From positions 1 to 59,059 of the forward strand of contig JANYHM010000119.1 in NCBI GenBank assembly GCA_025359065.1: a DNA stretch of 59,059 nucleotides, read 5' to 3'. The notes under the pieces are model-generated. The model searched no databases. It saw only the letters and a program-made list of their open reading frames with translations, and was not told the DNA's origin. Position numbers and translations under genes: made by a program. Position 1 is the stretch's first letter. Each line of letters opens with the position of its first letter. This DNA comes from Synechococcales cyanobacterium GL140_1_metabinner_5_sub. GTDB lineage: Bacteria > Cyanobacteriota > Cyanobacteriia > Cyanobacteriales > Chamaesiphonaceae. Positions 26,259 to 34,700 of this stretch are shown here, in pieces.

Positions 26259-28010
26259 TTACTTCACATTTGCTACCATACTCATTAAGGTAATCAAGGA
26301 GGCATTATAATCGATCGCATATTCATTGGTAGCATACGATCTTTCATCATCTAGATAACTCAAAATACCTAGGCTTTTGGGCGCGATATTATCTTGAGCA
26401 CCGGAGTTAGCACCGCCCACTAATAAGCCAGGAATATTAATTTTGTTGGCACGAGCGAAAATATGATGTACATGTTGTACCGATTTTGTGCCCACCCCAG
26501 TCACAAAAGTTTGATTGAAAGGATTGCGCCCCAGTAAATAATCGATTTGATCGATTGCTCCCTGTAAATACAAGGAATTTTTGGTTATTTGATAAGCTAA
26601 GAAGAGTGTGATACCCTCTTCAGCCGTCATTTTATTCGATCCCCAAATAAACTGATGATTAGCTAAATGGTAGCCACTTTTTTTCACTTGTTGCAGAACA
26701 GCATCAGCCCGATCTTGAATTTTATTCGTAATTTGCAAGGTGATTGGGTTAACCGGTGCAGATCGCTTTAGATTGTTACTCACAGACTTTAAATAGTTCA
26801 CCATTCCCAAAGATGACGGATCTTTCCATTCAAATATGGAATAAGGTAGACTGGGCAATTGTTGCACAAAATATTTTTGGTATTGGGGCTGGCGAGTAGT
26901 TACAAACAGTTCTGCTGCTGCCCATAGTCGATCATCTCGGTCAATTTTTAGACTGGGTTCGGTGTCAACTTCTGATGATAAGTACTTCCCAGAACCACTA
27001 TCATCACCGTCTACCCAATCTACCTGCATTGTAGATTGAAGCTGTAAATATTCCCAGGCTCGTTGTGCTGCTGATAAGTAGATTTTAGCTTGAGCAGGCT
27101 GCCTAGGGGCATAAACTCGGGCAGCGATCGCCATAGCTGCGGCATATTTGGCAGTTTCTGGAGTAGAAACGCCATACAAAAAACGCGGCTGGGTATCTTC
27201 ATTCGGAGCCACGATCGGTGGCCACTTTTTGCCAGAAAGCTTGCGATATACTGCGCCATCTGCCCGCTGCATTGGCAGCATCCAATCTAAACCCACCCGC
27301 ATTTCATCTAGCAAATCAGAGATGCCGTTCCCACTTTCAGGAATTGATAACTGTTGATCGGGAAAGTCTGATGGGTTTAACTCATACAGACTCAAAAGAC
27401 GACCAACTGTGACTGCTGTGGTAGAAACATATTTGCCATAGTCCCCAGCATCATGCCAGCCGCCAATGCTCGGAACCACTTTTCCGGCAGGGTTACTGCT
27501 ATCTAGATGGGCAATTGTCCCGTCACTAATATGACAAGGAGCATGGCGAATCCCAGTAACAGCGTCATTGATAGCCACCCCACAGCGCTGTAAATAATAA
27601 GATCTCAGCAGCTTGTTGATCGGCTCTTGATAGACATGGGGATTAATGGAAAAAGGCTGGGACTGCACCGTATCAGAGCGCAAAAAATAGTTGCCTGATT
27701 GTTTGATCTGACTAAAATCAATAGTTTGCAATAGATCTTTGCTTTCGTCATCTTGCTGAGATGCGCTGGGTTTAATAACCCGCACTACCTTCTGATTAGC
27801 ACTATTAACCAACTCAATCTGTTTGGAGGAAACGTTACCGTTTACCAACAAAGCTATCTTGGCCTGATCGGGTAAGTAGCCTACCTGATTTACCACGATT
27901 TTTGTGGGAGTGGAGAGAACTGCATGAGTTGAGAGTAAATTGCTGCTAGCTAAAATTACTAACAAAGAACTCACTAAAATAACTAATAGATGCTGAATTC
28001 GGTTGGTCAT
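26259..28010 (-). CDS. GH9 endoglucanase, exported
   Basis: A 583-residue cellulase-family enzyme. A signal peptide is followed by an Ig-like CelD-N domain (KIVVNQVGYLPDQAKIAL) and the (alpha/alpha)6 GH9 barrel. The catalytic aspartates are in GGWHDAGDYGKY, the region LLGRNPFNQTFVTG is typical, and the catalytic glutamate is in TNEYAIDYNA. GH9 enzymes invert beta-1,4-glucan bonds. Its start overlaps the end of the GH2 gene by four bases (ATGA type), so both form an operon read from 30310. Many bacterial cellulose loci carry a cellulase for quality control of the nascent polymer; the role here is likely similar. Confidence 0.92.
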   Translation of the reverse strand: MTNRIQHLLVILVSSLLVILASSNLLSTHAVLSTPTKIVVNQVGYLPDQAKIALLVNGNVSSKQIELVNSANQKVVRVIKPSASQQDDESKDLLQTIDFSQIKQSGNYFLRSDTVQSQPFSINPHVYQEPINKLLRSYYLQRCGVAINDAVTGIRHAPCHISDGTIAHLDSSNPAGKVVPSIGGWHDAGDYGKYVSTTAVTVGRLLSLYELNPSDFPDQQLSIPESGNGISDLLDEMRVGLDWMLPMQRADGAVYRKLSGKKWPPIVAPNEDTQPRFLYGVSTPETAKYAAAMAIAARVYAPRQPAQAKIYLSAAQRAWEYLQLQSTMQVDWVDGDDSGSGKYLSSEVDTEPSLKIDRDDRLWAAAELFVTTRQPQYQKYFVQQLPSLPYSIFEWKDPSSLGMVNYLKSVSNNLKRSAPVNPITLQITNKIQDRADAVLQQVKKSGYHLANHQFIWGSNKMTAEEGITLFLAYQITKNSLYLQGAIDQIDYLLGRNPFNQTFVTGVGTKSVQHVHHIFARANKINIPGLLVGGANSGAQDNIAPKSLGILSYLDDERSYATNEYAIDYNASLITLMSMVANVK

Positions 28011-30310
28011 GATTTGGTCACTGCAAATTGAAAATAATTTTCGCCCAAGGGATGGCCTTGTTGGTCAGTAATATTTACAGACAATTGATAAGAGCCGATT
28101 GCTAAACTAGAGAAAGTAAGTTTCTTTACGAGTTCGCCGCTATCTGGAGTAATGGCCACAGGCAAAGACTCTTGCATCACAACTTTTTGAGCTTGTTTGA
28201 GCTTGTAGACCAATTGGGCATTTGGAAATGATCGCTGCAAGTCATTAATTAGCCATAGTTCTAATGGTACCGTTTCTCCCAGCTTCCAACTTTGTTGCTG
28301 AGTCCCAGCAATACTGGGCAATACTGGTTGGTAAGCTCGCTTCAACATTTCATATCCGGGTTTGGGCTGTCGCCAGTAATCAATAATTCCCCAATTGATT
28401 GACGGCCAATCTTCTACAAACATAAACTGGAAGATAGCACTAACTGGTTGGTAACGTTGCCTGCGATAAGCCTCGGCTGCAAATTGGACTAGCTGAGATT
28501 GGTACTTTTGAGTATTATCAATTAACTCCTGCGTGGTTTTACCCATTGCTACCTTGGCAATATTAAAAGTTTCATGAGGTTGAAAATTGTGATACTTCCA
28601 CTTAGCCAATTTAGCTGGGGTATCAGGGAATAACTCAGAAGCAGAGAAAAGTCTTTGCAGTGAATTGAGATTAGGTAAAGCCTGCGCCCCGAATTCGGTA
28701 ATTAAAGGATTTTTAGTTGGTTTACCGTAATCTTGCCACTGACCTGAGTACCACCCCCACCAAGGATGCTCACTGGTTGCAGATATCATATGTACATGAC
28801 GGGTTTGATCGCGTGTAATTAAACTGCTATAGATTGTTTCATCTAAAAACTTATTCTGTTTGGGATCATAGTCTAGATAACGCTCTTTCATCCAAGAGGC
28901 ATCCCAAGGTGGCTCATTATGAATGCACCAAGCAAATATTGATGGATGATTGTAAAGCATTGTCACCATATCATTAGCCTGACTGGTAGCCTCAGCGATA
29001 AACTCGGCAGTGTCACTGTAGCCCCATTGCAAGGGAAAGTCTTGCCAAATTAAGATACCTAGCTCATCACACAACCGGTAAAATTCCTGGCTTTCAATAT
29101 GGGCATGTACCCGAATCGCGTTGATATTAGCTGCTTGCATCAGCTTTAGATCTTGCTGGTATTTGGCTGGAGTCATCTCACTCAGCCATTGAGAAGAAAT
29201 ATAGTTAGTACCACGCAAAAAAGTTCGTCGCCCATTGAGTTCCCAAGTTTGGGATTGAGGATTGCGGAGAACTGTCCGAAAACCAAAGGAAGTATCTATC
29301 TGATCTAATAATTGCTTAGCCGATGAGATCTGAGTTTTGAGTATGTATAGATCTGGGTGGCCATGTTCCCAAGTCCACCATAAATGGGGATCAATAGTTG
29401 GTACATCAACCCTCACATGGTTAATTCCTGGCTTTAAGCGTTGCTCTTGTTTGATTGGCAAGTCCGCAGATCCACTGAAATTCTGGGGTGTAAGCTGGAA
29501 AGATAATTGGACTGACTGAGATCGATTACTAGGATTCAGAATAGTTAGATCTACTTTGGCGATTGCTTCGTGCCGACGGGAATCTAACTGGGGTGTGACT
29601 TGTTGCCGAGTAATAGCAATTTGCTGAGAGACTTGTAAATGTACTGGTGCCCAAATTCCTCCGGTGTTTTGTTCTTGTCCACGTATATCCCAGGCTCCGC
29701 CTGGACGGGTATCATGATGGCTGAACACTCCTTTAATCAGACGTTTATGCAAAGACCAAACTCGATTCGGTTCTTCAAAAGGACTGTTGACCTTGACAGC
29801 CAAAACGTTTTCAGATCCGTATTTCAAATATTTTGATACATCAAACTGAAACGGCTGAAAAGAACCTTCATGAAACCCTAAATACTGCCCATTGAGCCAT
29901 ACATCAGCGGTATAATCTACCCCGTCAAATACTAGTTGTACTGTTTTATCTCGTAACCGTTTATCTGTCTGGAAATGGTGACGATACCAAGCGACTCCCG
30001 ATAGATCTTTTCCTTGTAAAAACCAGTTGCCGGGGACAGCGATCGACTGCCAATTTCGATCATTGACCTCTAAGCCATAAGCATTTGCAGGTTGTAAATC
30101 TCCGGGAGCAAACTTCCACTCACCTGCCAAACTTAGATTTTGAGGAATTGTAACATTTGATACTTTATTGATGGTGTTAGTCAGTTGAAAAGCCTGTACT
30201 GACAAATTTACAGCCGGTGCAATCATTAAGCTAGCAATAAATATAAAAGCACAAACTACCCGAAATGATTTAGCTAGTGGGAGTTTGGAAAACAATCGTT
30301 GCTGCCTCAT
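28007..30310 (-). CDS. GH2 glycoside hydrolase (beta-mannosidase/beta-galactosidase-like), exported
   Basis: A 767-residue retaining glycosidase with a signal peptide (ends about SVQAFQ). The N-terminal jelly roll has LQLVFDGVDYTADVWLNG-like sequence (VQLVFDGVDYTADVWLNG) and GGIWAPVHLQ. The TIM barrel has RGTNYISSQW, the acid/base in CIHNEPPWD, and the nucleophile in PLITEFGAQA. A C-terminal Ig-like domain follows. Whether the sugar is mannose, galactose, glucuronic acid or glucosamine cannot be read by eye. It is first in a two-gene unit with GH9, divergent by 111 bp from the DUF3131 gene. The pair probably trims or recycles the glycan. Confidence 0.9.
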   Translation of the reverse strand: MRQQRLFSKLPLAKSFRVVCAFIFIASLMIAPAVNLSVQAFQLTNTINKVSNVTIPQNLSLAGEWKFAPGDLQPANAYGLEVNDRNWQSIAVPGNWFLQGKDLSGVAWYRHHFQTDKRLRDKTVQLVFDGVDYTADVWLNGQYLGFHEGSFQPFQFDVSKYLKYGSENVLAVKVNSPFEEPNRVWSLHKRLIKGVFSHHDTRPGGAWDIRGQEQNTGGIWAPVHLQVSQQIAITRQQVTPQLDSRRHEAIAKVDLTILNPSNRSQSVQLSFQLTPQNFSGSADLPIKQEQRLKPGINHVRVDVPTIDPHLWWTWEHGHPDLYILKTQISSAKQLLDQIDTSFGFRTVLRNPQSQTWELNGRRTFLRGTNYISSQWLSEMTPAKYQQDLKLMQAANINAIRVHAHIESQEFYRLCDELGILIWQDFPLQWGYSDTAEFIAEATSQANDMVTMLYNHPSIFAWCIHNEPPWDASWMKERYLDYDPKQNKFLDETIYSSLITRDQTRHVHMISATSEHPWWGWYSGQWQDYGKPTKNPLITEFGAQALPNLNSLQRLFSASELFPDTPAKLAKWKYHNFQPHETFNIAKVAMGKTTQELIDNTQKYQSQLVQFAAEAYRRQRYQPVSAIFQFMFVEDWPSINWGIIDYWRQPKPGYEMLKRAYQPVLPSIAGTQQQSWKLGETVPLELWLINDLQRSFPNAQLVYKLKQAQKVVMQESLPVAITPDSGELVKKLTFSSLAIGSYQLSVNITDQQGHPLGENYFQFAVTKS

Positions 30311-30421
30311 GAAATTCAGGACTGCGATCTGAATGGAACATAAATAACTCTAATCTGAAACGGTACTATGCAGATCTGATTGGGAATAATAAAGCTGTAA
30401 ACTAAAGATATTAGGGTTTCG

Positions 30422-31786
30422 ATGAACACCGATTTTGAGCCGCCCCGTAAACGTTGGACGATGCTGGCAAGTGTTGGTGGCGTCGTGACTGCTTTTTCTT
30501 TAATTTTTGGTTTAGAGATGTTACAGCCGTTGTCTGAGAAAGTTGCCAAGCTTGATACTCAGTCGGTAAATTTTAACGGCCAGTCAGTTAAGGAAGACCA
30601 ACTAACTAAAGTATCCAAAGTTGGAGATCATACTGGTTATATTACTCTAGCAGAGCTGGCGTTTGCTAGACAAGCATGGGCATATTTTGACCGCAACTGG
30701 AATAATGAAACTGGCCTAGTCAACTCCGCCGATAATTTTGCTTCTGTAACCATGTGGGATCAAGCTGCCGGAATGGCAGCTTTGGTTAGTGCTTATGAAT
30801 TAGGCATTGTAACTAAGCAAGAATTTGAAAGCAAGATGACTCAGACTTTGCAAACATTGCTTACCTTGCCTCTCTATCGCAATGAGTTGCCCAATAAAGT
30901 TTATAACGCCAAAACGTTGCTGCCAGTAGGTTATGGCAAACTTGATCAAAAAGAAGAAGTTGGTTGGTCAGCGATCGACTTAGGCCGCATGGCTATTTGG
31001 TTGAAAATTATTGGTGATCGCTATCCTGAATATCAAGAACAAACCGCCGCAATTTGGCAGAAATGGCAGGTGAAGCGTTTAGTTAAAGATGGTCAAATGT
31101 TTGGTACTAGTGCTAAGCAGGGTCAAGAAACTTATAATCAGGAAGGGAGGCTTGGTTATGAAAGCTATGCAGCTTACGGCCTTCAGCTTTGGGGGCTAAA
31201 TGTTAACAAGGCGTTGGATGTGAAATCTCATGTGAAGTTTGTAGATCTCTATGGTCAAGGCGTGCCCTATGATAATCGTGATTTTAAGACTTCTGGCGCT
31301 AACAATTATGTCTTGAGTGAGCCATACATTTTAGATGGTATTGAAACAGGTTTTCAGTCTTTGCCCAAAGTTTACGCTGATCGGCTATTGGCTGCCCAAG
31401 AAGCTCGTTACGAAGCTACCAATTATTTAACTGCTGTTACTGAAGATAATCTTGACCAAGCACCGTACTTTGTTTACAACACCTTGTTTGTGAATGGAAA
31501 ACCTTGGAGCACTGTTGCTGATAAAAACTCACAGCACAATGATTTGCGCTTTTTGAGCGCCAAAGCATCGATCGGTTGGCATGTACTATATAACACACCC
31601 TATACCCACAAATTATCTGTTTTTACCGAGTCCAATCTTAAAGCAGATGTGGGTTGGTATAACGGTTTTTATGAGTCATCTAACAAACCAAATAAAGCAC
31701 TTACAGCTAATAATAATGGTGTAATCCTAGAAAGTCTTCTCTATAAAAAAGTGGGTAAACCACTATTACTATGGGCGCAAAAATAG
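30422..31786 (+). CDS. DUF3131-domain protein, membrane-anchored, second copy
   Basis: A 454-residue protein with an N-terminal membrane anchor (residues 16-36) and one DUF3131 domain like the protein at 22020. Motifs in order: AWAYFDRNWNNETGL, VTMWDQAAGMAAL, LPNKVYNAKT, WSAIDLGRMAIW, EGRLGYESYAAYGL, SEPYILDGIE, TEDNLDQAPYFVYN and LSAKASIGWHVL. The acidic motif TEDN-D is intact. Its 3' end overlaps the giant DUF3131 gene by 16 bases when that gene starts at ATG 31771. The two genes and the GT2 gene likely form one operon from a promoter in 30311-30421. Confidence 0.85.
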   Translation: MNTDFEPPRKRWTMLASVGGVVTAFSLIFGLEMLQPLSEKVAKLDTQSVNFNGQSVKEDQLTKVSKVGDHTGYITLAELAFARQAWAYFDRNWNNETGLVNSADNFASVTMWDQAAGMAALVSAYELGIVTKQEFESKMTQTLQTLLTLPLYRNELPNKVYNAKTLLPVGYGKLDQKEEVGWSAIDLGRMAIWLKIIGDRYPEYQEQTAAIWQKWQVKRLVKDGQMFGTSAKQGQETYNQEGRLGYESYAAYGLQLWGLNVNKALDVKSHVKFVDLYGQGVPYDNRDFKTSGANNYVLSEPYILDGIETGFQSLPKVYADRLLAAQEARYEATNYLTAVTEDNLDQAPYFVYNTLFVNGKPWSTVADKNSQHNDLRFLSAKASIGWHVLYNTPYTHKLSVFTESNLKADVGWYNGFYESSNKPNKALTANNNGVILESLLYKKVGKPLLLWAQK

Positions 31787-34700
31787 TGTTTAAAATTCGG
31801 AGAATTCTACAATATTGGTGGAAATACCGCATTCAACGAGGAATTAGAAATGATTATCCTCGTTGGGTGCGCTATACAGCGTTATTTTTAATTGGGGCTT
31901 GGGTTCAGCTCTGGTTACCCGCAATGATGCCCCAAATGAGTCTGGCTGAGCAAGTACCCCAGACCCCTTGTGATAATATTACCAATCCTCTAACTCCTGA
32001 AGAGGAAGCTCAGGCTCGCTTGGCCTGGGCTTATTTTGCTAAGAATTATCAGCCTGAAACTGGTTTTACTAATTCGGCAGGGGGCTATCCATCTGGCTCT
32101 TTATGGGATATTGGCAATTATTTAATGGCCTTGAATTCGGCACGATGGTTGAACTTGATTGAGCAGAAAGAATTTGATGAGAAGTTAAACAAGTTTTTGA
32201 CTAGTATGGGGAAAATAGAATTATTTGAGAACTCATTACCCAATAAAGTTTATCACGCAGCTACCGGACAGATGGTGGATTACGGCAACAAACCAGTTGA
32301 AAAAGGAATTGGCTGGTCGGCGTTGGATATTGGCCGGATATTGGCAGCTTTACATGTAGTTCGAGTCTGTCATCCTCAATATAATGACTGGATCAAGGGC
32401 ACTTTAGCTCGCTGGCAAATTGCCAGATCGATCAAAGATGGGATGCTTTATGGTGCAACTGTCCTTCCTGACAAAAAAACACTGCTGGTGCAAGAAGGAC
32501 GCTTAGGCTATGAAGAGTATGCTGCCCGAGGCTATGAGCTATGGGGATTTAAAGCTCCTAAAGCTGCATCTTGGCAACCATCTAAAGAAGTAGACATCTA
32601 TGGAATCAAGATTCCAGTTGATGAACGGGATTATCAGTCTACCAATGCCAATAATTATGTAGTTAGCGAATCTTTTATTTTAGATGGCATTGAATTTGGC
32701 TTGGATGAAAAACTAGCTGACTATGCAAAAAAAGTATTAAAAATTCAGGAATTGCGATACAAAAAAACTGGTCAACTAACTGCTGTTACCGAAGATAATA
32801 TTGATCGACCACCCTACTTTTTGTACAATACCATTTACTCCAATGGGGTTGCTTGGGCCACGATCAACGAGAAAAATGAACCTTATCCTGATCTACGTAC
32901 TATCAGCACTAAGGCTGCTTTTGGCTGGCGTTATCTCTACCCCGAAAATCCTTATACTCACAAAGTATTTGAGGCAGTTAAAGAGCTAAAAAGTCCTAAT
33001 GGTGACGGTTTTGTGGCAGGACAATATGAAGTAACTAAACAGCCTAATAAAAGCTTGACAGGGAACACGAATGGTTTAATTCTCGAAATCTTGTATTACA
33101 AGGCAATTGGTAATCAGCCATTAGTCAAACAAACACTCGGCCAGAAGCGCCCAGCATCTGCAAAAATACCAAAAAAGCCAGCGGTTGCTCCACCGCCAAA
33201 ACCCAAGCCCGAAGTTGCTCCACCGCGTCTAAATACACAGGTCGCTCCACCGCCACCACCGCCAGATACGCCTCCGAAACCAGTCTTTGTCCCCACATTG
33301 CGCCGTCAACCCACAGTAGCCCAGCCTGATAGTGCCAATGCTTGTACCCGTATCATTGCGCCGCTCACTGCAGAAGAGCAAATTTATGCTGAAGATGCTT
33401 GGCAATATTTTGTCAAAAACTACCAGCAAAAAACTGGTTTTATGAATTCGGCTGGCGGTTATCCTTCAGGTTCACTATGGGATATGGGCAATTATCTGAT
33501 GGCTTTAAATTCGGCGCGATCACTGAATTTAATCGAGCAAAAAGAATTTGACGAAAAACTCAATAAATTTTTGACCACCTTCGGTAAAGTACAACTATTT
33601 GAAGACTCTTTGCCGAATAAGGTTTATCATGCTGGCAACGCCCAAATGGTGGATTATGGTAATAAGCCCGTTGAAAAAGGGATTGGCTGGTCAGCTTTGG
33701 ATATAGGCAGAATGCTCGCGGCTTTCCACGTTATTCGCTCTTGCCAGCCTCAATACGCACCTTGGCTAAAGGGCATTGTAGATAGATGGCAGGTTGCTCG
33801 CAGCATCCAAGATGGGATGCTCTATGGTGCAACCGTTCTGCCAGACAAAAAAACATTGCTAGTACAAGAAGGGCGCTTGGGTTATGAAGAATATGCTACT
33901 CGGGGTTATGAACTATGGGGTTTTAAAGCTCCCAAAGCTGCCTCTTTACAGCCATTAAAGTTTGTAGATATCTATGGAGTAAAAATTCCGGTAGATGTAC
34001 GTGATTATCAAACAACCAATGCCAATAACTATGTGGTGAGTGAATCATATATTTTGGATGGGATTGAATTTGGCCTCAAAGGTGAAATAGCAGACTACGC
34101 TGCCAGATTGTTGCAAGTTCAAGAAAGACGCTATCGATCAACTGGTCAACTAACGGCTGTCACCGAAGATAATATCGATAAAGCACCCTATTTTATTTAC
34201 AACACTGTTTACTCTAATGGAGTCGCTTGGGCAGCGATTAATGAAAAGAATGAGCTTTATGACGATTTGCGTACTATCAGCACCAAGGCTGCTTTTGGCT
34301 GGCGTTATTTATTCCCTACAAATACTTATGCTAAACAAGTGTTTGATGTGGTTAAAGATCTACGTAGCCCTAAAAACGATGGTTTCTTTGCTGGACAATA
34401 TGAAAAGACTAAACAACCTAATAAAAGCCTAACGGCCAATACTAATGGATTAATTCTAGAAATTTTGCACTTCAAGGCTTTGGGCAATCAGCCCCTAGTC
34501 AATAAATATATCGCACCCATCAGTAATAATTTACCTGTCATAATAGCTACCCCAATTGCCCCAATCGAGTCGCCAGTCAACAATTCCCCCCGCGAGAATT
34601 CCCCTTATCGAGAGCCAACACCATCTAGTTGCCCAGCCCTGGCTAAACCCCTGGGAGTGATTGATAAACGTTATGCCCAAGCCGCTTGGTCTTATTTTTC

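Noticed and set aside
33114-33296. Gly-rich minus-strand frame over the proline-rich linker
   Set aside because: It is the antisense of the Pro-rich linker of the giant DUF3131 protein.
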